Shown here piece by piece: positions 38,470 to 51,500 of a stretch of DNA of 64,000 bases. The translations under genes and the position numbers were made by a program. Below the pieces are notes generated by a model. It saw nothing but the letters and a program-made list of their open reading frames with translations. It was not told the DNA's origin and did not search any database. Each line of letters begins with the position of its first letter. Positions within the stretch are counted from its first letter, which is position 1. The DNA is from Tetrahymena thermophila SB210 (taxonomy: Eukaryota > Ciliophora > Oligohymenophorea > Hymenostomatida > Tetrahymenidae): assembly GCF_000189635.1 (NCBI RefSeq), contig NW_002476431.1, positions 62,001 to 126,000 on the forward strand, read 5' to 3'.

Positions 38470-39513
38470 CTTCAGTACATGCCAAAATGAAAATCAATAA
38501 AGATATGGCATATTACGAGATTGCTATCTATAAGCCTGCATTGTAGCACAATCTTTGAATTATTTTTAAGTATAATATGATAAATTTTAATATTTGTAGG
38601 TACTGCAAATATAATCAATCCCATTAAGTTTTTAATATAAAATATGATATTAGATTGAATTTGTTGTTGTTGTTGTTATTCATATAAATCAATCTAATAC
38701 ATAAAATATCGAATACCGCCATATCATATTATACAGTAATTCTTAAAGTGCTTTCTTGCAAAAGTAGTAGCGATTCTTGAGTCTTTCACTATCTATAAAA
38801 AATTATAGTTTTATTCCACTAGGTAGTTAGAACAAGAGAAGAAGAACAAAGATTTTTTTAATTAAAAAGATATTTAGAAAAGAAAAAAATACAAATTTAA
38901 AAATTAAAAATTAAAAACAATGAAATAAAAATATAAAAGAAATTAATTAATAAATAAATAAAAGAAACAACTAAACAAATATTGAACAAAAAATATTAAA
39001 AAATTAATAAAATAAAAAGAAAATAAAATAAATATAAAAAACAAATAAGAAATCATAAAATTATATTATAAACTATGTATGTTTAGCAAGCTACATTAAT
39101 TTTATTTTTAGAAAAAAACATACACACAAGTGTGAATACAAATTTGAAAAAAATCAATAAAGTTTAATTTAGAATTCATGAATTATTTGTTTGTTCGTTT
39201 GTAAAAAATTATATTTATTAATTTATAAATTGTTCCCCACCTTAATAAATTTAATAATCTAACTTCATATTAAATTTAAAATTAAATTTTATTAATTGAG
39301 TGAAATAGTATATGAAAGAAAAGAAAATAATTTATTATTGCAATATTTATTTCAAAGATATTTAGATAAATAGAATTTAATTGACTAAATTTATAAGTTT
39401 CTAGGTTTAATTATCAGTTTGTTGTTAAATAATTAATGAATATGAATGTTAAATATAAAATATAAACACTTATTTAATTATGTAAGTGAATTAAAACAAA
39501 TAATTAATTTTAT
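38470..39513. other. intergenic spacer
   Basis: About 1 kb of A+T-rich spacer with a TTG microsatellite and long A-rich tracts around 38860-39060; no gene seen. Confidence 0.5.
38661..38677. repeat. (TTG)n microsatellite
   Basis: Five to six tandem TTG units in spacer. Confidence 0.8.
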
Positions 39514-42500
39514 TCAATAATCAATTAGTTCCGGGTAGGATTTAATCATTAGGCGATTTTTAAAAGAGAGGAAAATTCTTTTCCCTATTTCTTAATATAA
39601 TTCAAGTTTTAGCATATGCTATAAGTAGGGGATTTAGTGCTCAACTGTTGAAAAAGTCAGATCAGTTATTAGATTTTTTCCATTTATCGTATTGTATATT
39701 TACACATAAAATTTTTTATAGAAAAATATTGCTATAATTTACAAAGGTCTAACAGTGAATACGCCTCTATATAAAGTTTTCATGTAAAATTGCTTGTTTT
39801 CGCTATCCAAGAGCTCATTTATATTCATGTTATTATTCATTTTGATTTTCTTGCGAATTTTTTTATCAACTGCGAATTAAGCATTAGTTTTAACTACTTT
39901 ATCTATTTCTGTTTTACTATTAATGGCCAGCTATTTGAATAATTCTGCATTTTATATGCTATTATTAAAATTATCTAGGTTTTAATTGCTAAAGTTATTT
40001 ACTATTTATTACTTTTACACCAAATCTATTCTGCTTTCATTTAAGTTTTGTTAATAAGCAATTATTTGTTGTTCCTTGATGACCTTTGACTAGCCTGAAG
40101 AAAATTGGTTTAATTTTAAATATGCGTTCGTTATATTTTAAGCCAATTGATGTTATACCGGTGGTAACGCAATAGGTTCATTTACTTCATAGTTATCCTC
40201 AACAAGACCTGTCTCAAATATCTCATTTTAGTGCTAATAGAATTTCATTACATGCATCTGCTTCTCTTAAATACTTGTCCTTATACGATCAAGTAGTAAA
40301 TAAGAAACTTAGATTAAATCAGAGTGATTGAAACTACGCTCAGAAAAATTTTAGAAGGCCTCTTCTTCGCTTTATGTATTCATATTGTTGGGTGATGAAA
40401 AACTACTATCAAATTAGTTCTAAATACTTTAATTGTTATATGTTTATGCAAATTCCCCTCTGAATGCTTAGTTTTTGTTTTCTTGCTAGTTGAGTCCTAC
40501 GAGATTTAATAAGTTATTATGGTGCTACAATTTTGGGGTATTTTAGAATTTTGAAGTATTCTCTTTATAATAAGAATATAAAATTTATTTCAACAGAATC
40601 TTTTCATTAATAGAGTTTATTTTTTAGAAAAAATTAATACGGACATACATATCCAATTTTTCCTCCTCATTCTCATACACTTATATTTATGGCGAGCTAA
40701 ATATGTCTGACTTTAGTTTTTAATCTTTAAAGCGAATTAAAACTTCAAATAACCCACTCTTATTTCCAGAAAAATTTAAAACACTTTTTATCAAGTATTC
40801 ACGCATAACTCCAGAATAGTTGTCCATAGTGAGAAGCATTTCTCCATTATTATCGATGGAAATGTCGACACTTTTAACAATCTCCTCCCAAATCTATTTA
40901 TATAAATGTAGTTTTGATAGTTTTTATCATAGTAATATTAAAATATTTTATTTGTTTGTTATTTCATTCAAAATAGTTGAAGTAAAGTAAATATTTTATC
41001 TTTTATAAGAAGTAAATTGGAGTAAAAAAGAAAAAAATAGTATATTTTACATTCAATTCTATAAAATTATGCCCTGTGATAATATTTTTTTGATTAGATT
41101 GTATCAACTAAAGGAATACACTAGGGTCAACATAAAATGACAAGGCATTCTATTTTTATTCTACAGACGACTCCAATTATTCTTCTATAGGAATTTATGG
41201 ACTTTAAATTTTAATTGGATTTAGAAAATTCTATGAACCTATATGCTTATTAGATGGCAAAAGTTAAGAATTCACTGTATTCTATTTAATCTATTTGTTT
41301 TAATTTAAATTTTGATTCTATTTGCTAGGGTCGAGTTTTATTAATTTTTTATTAAATGAAAAATAGTCCTTCGATTTATTTAGATCTTAGACGTTACTTT
41401 TAGCTATTTTTTCTTTGAAAATATGATTCATATATTCGCCTGACAAGTTAGCTAAGTTAGAAGAATAAAACGTGTTTGTAAATCTCCTGCAATTAAAGGG
41501 GAAATATATTTGCAAATAATAGTAATCGAGCTAGCTATAATATCCTATTGTTATTATTGCATATGTATTTAGTATTCTTTTAACTCCTTAAAATAAAACT
41601 CTTTCCCCTTATTAAATAATATCAAGGAAGGATTTTTTAGTGATTTCTTTAGGGATTAGGTGGTAAGATGGCTAATAAATAATTAAAAATAAAATTTTAA
41701 GTTTTCAAGTTTAAAAATAATTAGATCAAAATTTAAAAAATAATAATAGAAAGCAATACCTTTATTTGGAGTCTGTTGATCAAACAAAATTGATGTCTAT
41801 CGACTTGTTAGGGATTTATTTTAGTAAGGGGTAGTGAAAAATTTTTGTAGATTTGAGATTTTGAATAAACAAGGCATTTTGAAATTTTTTAAATAATTTT
41901 GAATAGAATGAGCTCATCAAAACTGTTTTCGAAAGAAAATGAGCGTTCAAACAAATTTAAAATATCAGAGAGCTCAAAAATCAACTTGAATTATTTATTT
42001 CTTTAACCAATAAGAGGAGATATATCAATTCTCAAATAAACTAATTTTTCAAGGTTAAGATGGATCTTTGTACGAAACACAGTTAAAATCATAAAAACTT
42101 TATATTTACTCTATCTTGAGTTAATGTTTATACATGCAAAATCCTTTATTGTTTTCTTTTCAAAATATTTTTGAATAATATCATTTTGCTAAAATTGCCA
42201 TTCATCATTTATATCATAACATAGTATTGCATATTTTATTTAATAGATGAAGTTTCTTTCTTAAGCAATTTTTTCATTAATCATTTGCTATTCATTATCA
42301 TTTTATCTTTTTTGTACACTCATGTCATCTCTATCCTTCTTCTTAATGTTTTCAAGTAGTAGCATGCTAATATTTTGTAGCTTTTGGTTGTTTCTTACAA
42401 AAACTTTATGCCTTATCCTTTGATTCTATTTAGTTTTTAATCGATCATTATTGAAAAAAATTTTAAAGACATAAAAATTGAAACATGAAACTGCTAAATG

Positions 42501-45500
42501 TACAGCTATAAACAGTGAATTTATGTAAAGAAACAAGTCCTTAAAAGTATTTTATAAATAAATAAACTGAACAAAAAGTAGTCAAATATTTTTGCATTGA
42601 AATAACTGGTTTTAATCTTTTATTCGTTTTCTATTAATAGATTAAAAACAAAAAGTAATAATTTTGATTTAAAATAAAAGTGTGCTAAATTATTCTTTTT
42701 GCAAAATTTTTAATTTTCTATTTTGTTTTGTTAAATAGAACAATTTAAGAAAATTTATTAAATTGAAAATTAAAAATAAATAAATAGATAAATAAAGGAA
42801 AATAACTAACAAACTAACTAGCTTATTTTTTGAATACAGTAAACAATAAAAATTATAATTACCTCAACTGAAAAGACTGGAAGTAAATTTGTTTTTTAGC
42901 CATTCATCTGAGTTCTTTTTTAAAGAATATAATTAAATATTATTTTCTTAAGGTTTTCAATAGATGTCAATCCTTAGCTTATATGAGGTTATACTAATTT
43001 TCTTTTTATTTAGACATCTTACTTTTTAAGCAGAGTTATTGTTTATGCGTCAAGCCACTTTAAATTTAACATCCTCTCTAATATGTTTAGGTCAGTAATT
43101 TCTAAAGAGCTAAGAGGATTCCTACTCAATGGTTTGTAGATTAAGAGTTTATGATAACTTTTTGTTTCAGTTTCCTCATATTTTAGAAGGACTGAAAGCT
43201 CATTTTTGTTTAACAAGCTGAATGTTTTGTAATAATCTTCTTCTCTTGCTGGAGTTTCATAATTGTTTAATTTCACTAACCCTTATTGTGATAACAATTT
43301 GATGTCTAAATTACTTTTAAATTCAGTTACTACTGTATCGTTTGCCAAAGTGGGAAGTTTATAATTGAATTATTGTGATTGTTTCTCAATATTTCCTGAA
43401 ATTGATTAGTAAGCTGTAGTAGTTTATTTTTCTGATTAAATTGTATTAACGCCTAATAAACCCAATTCTAGTGCACTAAGGTTTTTATTTTTCAATTTAT
43501 AATCATATTTAGTTCCATCAATAATTTAATTTAGTTCTTGTTAAGACTAATTTTATAAAATCAATTGCTGTTAGTAATAACTGATCACTTTTTCTTGTTC
43601 ATTTTAGTAATCTTGCTAAACTTCATCAGAAAATTAAAGTTTCTTTTTCTTATTTTGAATGCCTTATTCTTAAGAGCTTTTTTAGGTACCAACATTATTT
43701 TAAACATTCTATTCTATTTAAAGTTGAATAGGATTATTTTAATTTGAGTTATCTTATTGATAATCGTTATCTTTATTTTTATTAATGATAATGCTATCAT
43801 TGTTCTTATCTTCATCATTAATATCATTAGTTAGTTATTCATCCTCATTTAGAGGTTTATTTTATATCTAACTATCATTTATATTATGCTTTGTTTATAT
43901 TTTTTCTGTTGAATACTCCCAATTTATAATAAATTAGCAGTCTTTTACTTATAAATATTTCTCAAGACCTTTCTTTATAGAGTCTTTCTGTTTAGCTGTA
44001 AATCCTTTAGCATAGAGAAACTTAAAAAAGCTAAAACTAGTATAAGGCAGTATTAATTTTTCAATTACTTATTCAAAAGTTAGGATGATTTCGCTATCCC
44101 AACCATTTTTGTAGATCATCTTGTTGTTGTTTTTAAGATAAATAATTAGCATTAAATTAAATAATAAAATAAAAAGAAAAAAAATATAAAAATGTAAATT
44201 ATTTACGGAATCTACTTTCAGTATGAAATATGAATGAGCTAAAGCTTGTTAGTAATAAATATACTGCTCCAACTATGGCTCAAACGTGTAAAAAAGCTGT
44301 ACGAAGAAAAATAATTTATCTCTTTTAATCACTGTTTTTAGAAGAAGATCATTATTTATAAATGGATTCAAAGTAAATGTGGTATATTAGTAAGTATCTG
44401 GAAGACCTACGAATGGGTCTCCACATATAGCATTGTTTATTATTTTATTTTAAATAAATTCTTCATTTTCTTCGGTTTTTTAGATAATTTCCTCAGATTT
44501 ATCTTCAGCAACATCTTTATTTGTTTATTTTTAAGAGAATAAAAGATTTAAAAATGGGTGATAATAATAACAACAACAAAAAATAGATATCAAAAACCAA
44601 GATGAAATATATTTTTATTATAATAGCAAAGAAATTTATACTAAACAAAGTATGATTTTCAAAGATGTTGGCTAAAATAATTTTTGGTATTTAAAAATAC
44701 AATAAAAGGTCATATTAATATAAAAATTAATTGTTTAAGCTAAACAGCTAAAAGCTAACTAAATAAGTATATTTAAATATTGGAAATAATGTTTTTTTCA
44801 AGTACTTATTTACGAAAAGTAGTTTGATTGTTTTTAGTTTGAATTTTATTTAATTTCTTAAAAAATAATTAAGGAAAAGATAATTACCATATTCTTTCAC
44901 AATTATTTCTGGTTTTTCTTATTTTTAATTTATGATAGGTTAGTCATTAAACACAAACTTATAGGACGACACCTAAACTGCCTCTTCATTATTATTAGTA
45001 GGGAAATATTCAACACTTTCACTAATATTTTGGATAATAAGTAATTATTACATGTTAAAGATTTAATCTTTAAGATTAAATAATATAAATTAAAAAAAAA
45101 AATTTTGAATTATGAAATCATCAATTTAAACATTTTTTAATTCAAAGGGATTAAATAATATTAAACAAAATTATTTTAATTTGATAAAAATCCAAGTTTT
45201 GTAAATTAACTTTAAATATTAACAAATATTTTTGGCCTAAAGCATTTAAAAATTTTTTTATTTTTAAATATGAAATTCTTAAAATTGAAAAGAAATCAAC
45301 ATAAGTTATTCGACTTTAGTAGCTGGCTAATCTGGGGATGAGTACTTATTTTTCAATATAAAAGCAATTTTTAATTTTAAAAAATTTGATTGATGGTTTT
45401 TAGTTATTTTTTGTTTTTTACTATAAAATTGTAAGCAAATAAAAATTAATTAAATTTTTAAATAATTCACCTTTATTGTTAACTCATTATGGGTGTCTTT

Positions 45501-48500
45501 TAAGAATCATCATCTATAATATCGAATTTCATATTTTGTTTGGCAAACTAGCTACTTTTCTTGTTTTAGGGAATCAAAGCTTAAGATGGGCTTTGAATAG
45601 AGTCATTTAATTCTTCATTATTTACTGGAGCATATCGACTAAATTTACTTTTAGAACTCTTATTAGATAGCATAGATGGCATTCTTTAAAGGGTATTTTG
45701 ACCTACTAAGTTAGTTGGGCTGGTTGCAGATGAATTATAGCTACTGTTTGCAAATGAATTATTTTAAGAACTATTTCCTATGAATGACCTAGGGGATTCA
45801 GAATATGATTAAGAATTATCGTTTAAATTTGATGAATTCTATTACTAAGATTATAAACTATCCCTAATTTGTCTTTTTAAATGCTCTATTCTCAAATTAT
45901 TCTACTTATTAAATGAATTTTGATGAATCATAAGTGAATGAATATTGACTGCTTGTGGAGTATTATTGTTAGTATTAGGAACTGATTAAGTCGTTATTTC
46001 GTATTTTTTTTTATATTCTTCTGCTTATAATTAAGCATCTTTCTATAATAACAAATTTTGCTCTTCATTTGAAATATCTTTGCTTTATTTGGGGCTTACA
46101 CCAGCACCTTAGTCTTCAACAACACTACTAAATCCTTACATTAATATATTAGGAATGATTATCTTTGAATTTTTTTGATTTTATCTTGGGGAAGAGTATT
46201 CAGTTTCAAATTTCCCATTTTGCACGATCTGATTTTAATTGTTGTTTTAAATTAAGCTTTCTTAAGTTCCCTCTCCATCTGGTATATTACCAGATAGAGA
46301 ATTTACTGGTAGTGTTGGACTTAGTTGATTCTAATTTTTACCTAAATCAAAGTTTACTTAAGTTTCAAGAGGTATGCTTGTTTCTGATTCCTTTTATACC
46401 TAATAAACTCTTTCCTTCATTTTGTATTTAAGATATTAGTATTTTTGGAATCTAGCTGAACTTTGAGAAGTATTTACCTATATCTTCCCTGATCCTTATG
46501 ATTAAATACTATGAATTGAGGGATTAATGATATTAAGTTTTTTTTAAGAAAACCTCCCACTGAATGCAGGAGTATTTATGCTAGGTTATGATTATTAAAG
46601 TTAAAGCTAAAAAGGTTATTATGGGCCATAAAATGGTATTTTGCTCTAATTTTGTGAATTACTATTTGATGAATTTGTTGGATTTTATTGATATGAGTTC
46701 ATATTATTTAAAGATAGACGCTTTTGTAATTAAAAATCACTCAGTTCATTTGTATCTGTGTTTTTTTAAAAGATTGGACTTTCATTTGATCCTTCTCTAT
46801 TTAATGGAATGCGCTAATAGCCATTCTATTGATAATCAATTTCAATTTATAAATCTACATTAGAGTTCTATTTTTTAACATTATGCTCATTAAAGGTATG
46901 CCCTTTTTCTCTAGTTACTCCATCTTATTTTTAATTAATAGAATCTGAAATCTATAAGTTAACTTTTTTCTTTTTATAAGTTTGAAGCTATTAGATTTAT
47001 CCTACTATATACTAATCAATATTGTAGTATGAAATGTAATTCTTAAGCTCTCTTCTTTTATTCTATTTTTAATATTAAATATTTTATTGAAGTTTTAAAA
47101 TAAAAATATATTAGATAGAGATTAAAAGGTTTTTGAATTAACTAAAATAAAAAGTTTTATTAATTATTTTATTAAAATTAAAATAATTTAAAAAGTAAAA
47201 TAATTATGATTCATATTAAAAATTATAAACTTATTCCAATTTATTGTAATATTTTAAATTTTATGGTGATTTTCTTTTTTTGAATTTAGTTAGAACTAAT
47301 AAAATCATTTAAAACAGTCAATAAATATCTTTAAAATCTATTTAAAATATTACTTAGATTAATTTTTTTTTTTTAATATTACTTTAATTTTTTTAAATTG
47401 GTGTTAAATGTTGGCTTAAAAAAAATACATTTTTTTCGATTAAATATAAGATAGAATTTTGATAAATTTTATTAAAATATACCTAATGACTCCTAAGACT
47501 TTTAAGGTTATTTTGTCTAATATTTAGCTGTGGGTTAATGATATCATTCAAATCTGTTGGCAATTTAAGAACATCTCCGTGGACCTTTTTCATAACTTAT
47601 GCAATTTTGTTTATAATAAAGTTCAATTTTAAACCAAAAACTCTGATTTAATCAAAATTTTAATCATTTTATATAGTCTCTGATTGTGATTACTCTTTTT
47701 GAATAAGATTTTAAAAATCTAAAAATGAATTTCCTCCTCTGAGCACAAACTGCACTTAAATATTTTACATAGACAGACCAATATTGTAAAATTCTTCCAC
47801 TGCATCTAAATCCCTTTCACGAATCCACCTATCAAGTAAGAGTATAGCTAGCTCGTATTTCGTTTCTATTTTACTTTTGTCATTTGGCCATAAGTGATCA
47901 ATAAAATTTAAAGGTTAGTTTTTTAAGTAGAAGATTAAAGGATTGCTAATAATATGCTAATCGGTTATGATGCATTCTAAGAATATACACAACTTGATAT
48001 CATATCTTATTTTGTCACTTGTAAATGGCAGACCTCCTTAATTTTATTTGTAATCTTTAGAATTACCCTTCAATACTTATTCGATATCTTCTGCATCTTC
48101 TTAAGCAGTTACATTTTCAAGCTCAATAGTAATATTTGTTACATTCCACTAGCAAAGAGAGTATTAATTGTAGGATTTATAAAAATATAAAGGAGCAAAT
48201 AATAACTCCTATATTCTATTTTGTACAAATAAATATTTAGATTATTTTATTGAAGGAAAGTAAATAGTTTTAACTGGAAACTAATCTCTATTTTAAATAC
48301 CAATTTATTATTTCAAATTTTATGAAACATTCATTCCTTTTGTATTTCCAATAAGTGCATTTGCAATATTTTAGCTATTATTTATCATTGTAGATTTATC
48401 TTGTGCTCCATAATTTGACTAAATATTATTTTGAATTTGTTGGTTGAATGATTATTATAGTGATGATATGCCCTGGTCAGTTACATGCAAATGTTGACCA

Positions 48501-51500
48501 TAGCTTTTGTTAACATCAAGCTAACCTTATTAGCTACTAAGTAAACGAGAAATATCAGGAGATTACTGATTTAATTTCCCTAAAGTACCACCAACAATTG
48601 ATACTTTTAAATTCATGCTATTGCCTAGCCTTTTATCTGATTTTTTTAGATCATCTCCATTAAAGTTTTCATCACCACCTTTAAGCTCATCAATCTAATT
48701 ATTCTATAAATCATCTAGCATTTGATTAGGAACATTTCTTTATTAATCATCTGAGTCTTCTAATTTTGAATCTTCATCTTCATCTTCCTAGGAGCTCTAA
48801 GTTTCATTTATTTTGTTTTAGTCCTTATTTATTCTATCCTATAGTGAATGAAGTTAAAATTAATAAATACTCTTCATTAAATAATTTAAATTTTACATTA
48901 TTCATGTTCTCAAATTAATCAAATTTCTATTTAAGAAAAGGAGTTGTAAATTGGCTGTTAAAACGTTTCTCTTCTTCATTATTTTGTTGATTTGTTTAAA
49001 TATCAATTTGTATTTATTCGTAGTTTGCTGTTGACTGTCTCTTAAACACACTTTCATTAATATTTGTGCTTAGCTATTTTAAATTTTAGAGTTAATTTAA
49101 AAATATAATTTAAAACTACTTTAATAATTTTTAAATTTATTTTAAAGATGGAAATTTATTTACTCTTCTGATTGTTGCTGGCTTTGTGATTTATTTATCT
49201 TCTATTTTTGAATTATTTACAAATCCTGATTTATTGGCTAATATCTAATCTCCTTGCTTACTTTATTTAAGTAACCTAGAGTTTTCCTAATTAGAAATCT
49301 AGTTCTATTAAATAAAGAGAGGCTGAGCTGAAATCTAAGAAGCATCATGAAATATTTCTGTATTTTTTCTTTTGAGAATAATTGTGTTATTTATATTGGT
49401 AATATTTCTGTTTGTCTCCATTTAAATTTCTAATTTATATTTTTAAAGTTAATTAAAATAATTTTAGATTATTCAATCTTTGTTTTTACCCTTATCCTTA
49501 GCTTTAGGAGAGCCACCCTAAGGAATTTTTACTTATTAACTGCTATGAGCGATATATTGATTTACATTTACGGAATTGTATGATGGATTGTTGTTGTTAG
49601 ATTAATTTTAATTAATCTAAATAAATGCACTACTTCCTACTTGCTATTACAATTACTAATTTGGCTATTAAGAATACAATTAAGACACGTCTTTAATTCT
49701 GCTATTTTATTTTTCAATTGTATTTAATCTTTTTTAACTTCCTTCATTTTTTCTATCCTACTATAATTTTTATTAAAAAAATATTTATTTAATTAAAAAA
49801 AAACATTCAAATATTTACTTATAGTTGTCTAACAGATTATACTTTTTTATTGTTATCATCAAATTGTGTTAAGCTCTTGTATTATTATTGACTAGCTTAC
49901 ATTTGTTATGGAGCTTTTATTGAATTTCTGTAAGATTATTTTCCTCCAGATTAGCCATTTTTTGTTTACAGTTGATTATTTGAGTTATTGTAGTACTCCT
50001 CTTCTGCTATTTAACTTGGTTGATTGTTCTTCTGTATGTTATATTGTTGCGCTTATATTTACTATTGAGATGACATTTTTCTAGATGAGTTAATTTGTTT
50101 TTTAGTGTTTACTTGGCCTTGGTCAGTTTTTAAGCTAGGCCTGTTACATATAATATTCATAAATTGTTAATCTTGATCTTTCGTGAGCTTAAGAGTGATT
50201 TTTTATGAATTTGTGGAAGGTTTATTAGAAAGTGTCTTTAATTGATTAGATGTATCAAATAAATTGTTCAACTAAACTCTTAAATTACCCATAGTGTCAA
50301 TTATTTTTTCAACATTTTTAGCATTTTTTGTTGGTCTTTGGTTAATTATTAAAAATTTGTTACCTTCTAATGGTTTTTTAATTTACTCAACTGCCTTTTA
50401 AAGATTTTACTAATCCTGAGAGGATTATTCTAAAAATTGTAACTATTACTTTTCTTCATTTGTTACTTATTTCGAAATATCTTAAATTTCGTTTCCTTCA
50501 TAAATTACACCTTATTAATAGACCTATTATTAAGGTAGTTAATACTACTAATGCACTGATTAACTAGGATTATTATTATTAAATAGTCTATTTGTTGAAA
50601 AATAGATAATTGAAGATGAGGGTCTTGATGAACTAAAAGCTTTTCTATGAGAGGTAGAGATAGTTGTTGATTTATTTGAATGTGCAAAACTATTTTTATT
50701 ATTATTACCTTCATTTATCTAATCAACAAAATTCATAATACTCTCTAAAATATCATTTTGTGAATTAATTCTTGTCATAGGTTTTCTTATAGTCTTTGCA
50801 TTTTCTAATTTGCTTCTCGATGTATTAGATGGATCAATTAAGTTGTTTTGAAATGGGGGTTGTTAAATTGCAGTTTAATTGTATGCTTCTATTGATTGAA
50901 TTTATTTATTTTAAATATTAGTGTTTTGAGTAAGATTTTTAGCACTTGCTATTCTTTTTCCTGAGTATATTCCTTAATGCTAAGGATATTAGTGAAGTGA
51001 TAGCTTTTTAGAATTTGAAACTGGCATAAATTATTGTGATTAGTTATTTTTTTCATCTTTTGTTTATGATCCTACTCCTCCTCCTAACTATTTTTAATAC
51101 TCTAAACTAGATTAATATGTATTTTCTTCTTCATTTTTCTTGTAATAGTTATTGCCTTTTGATGATAGACTTTTTTGTTAATAAGAAAATACGGAGTGAG
51201 GAACTTGAGACTGTGTTTCCTCTTAATTAAATTTAAAATCTCCTTAAGAATTCTTTTTAGAAGCAACAGTAGTGTATGAAAGAAAATTCTTTTAAAGTTA
51301 ATCAGGATTGTTATTTTTTTAATAAATATCATCATTATTGTTATTGGAATAAAGATTTTTAGTGCTTTAAGAACTAATTTTAGTTAAAGTATTTGCAAAA
51401 GAAGGAGCTTTTCTATGAAATTTATTAGCGGTAGGTTACATATATTCTTAATTACTTAAATTTGTATTACTAAAGTAATTCTATTCATTTGCTAGCTATG

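Noticed and set aside
44560-44640. Extra hydrophobic segment if paralogue 1 exon 9 began at 44640
   Set aside because: The acceptor at 44515 is also in phase, and the extra segment reads like A+T-rich intron (CCCYYYH).
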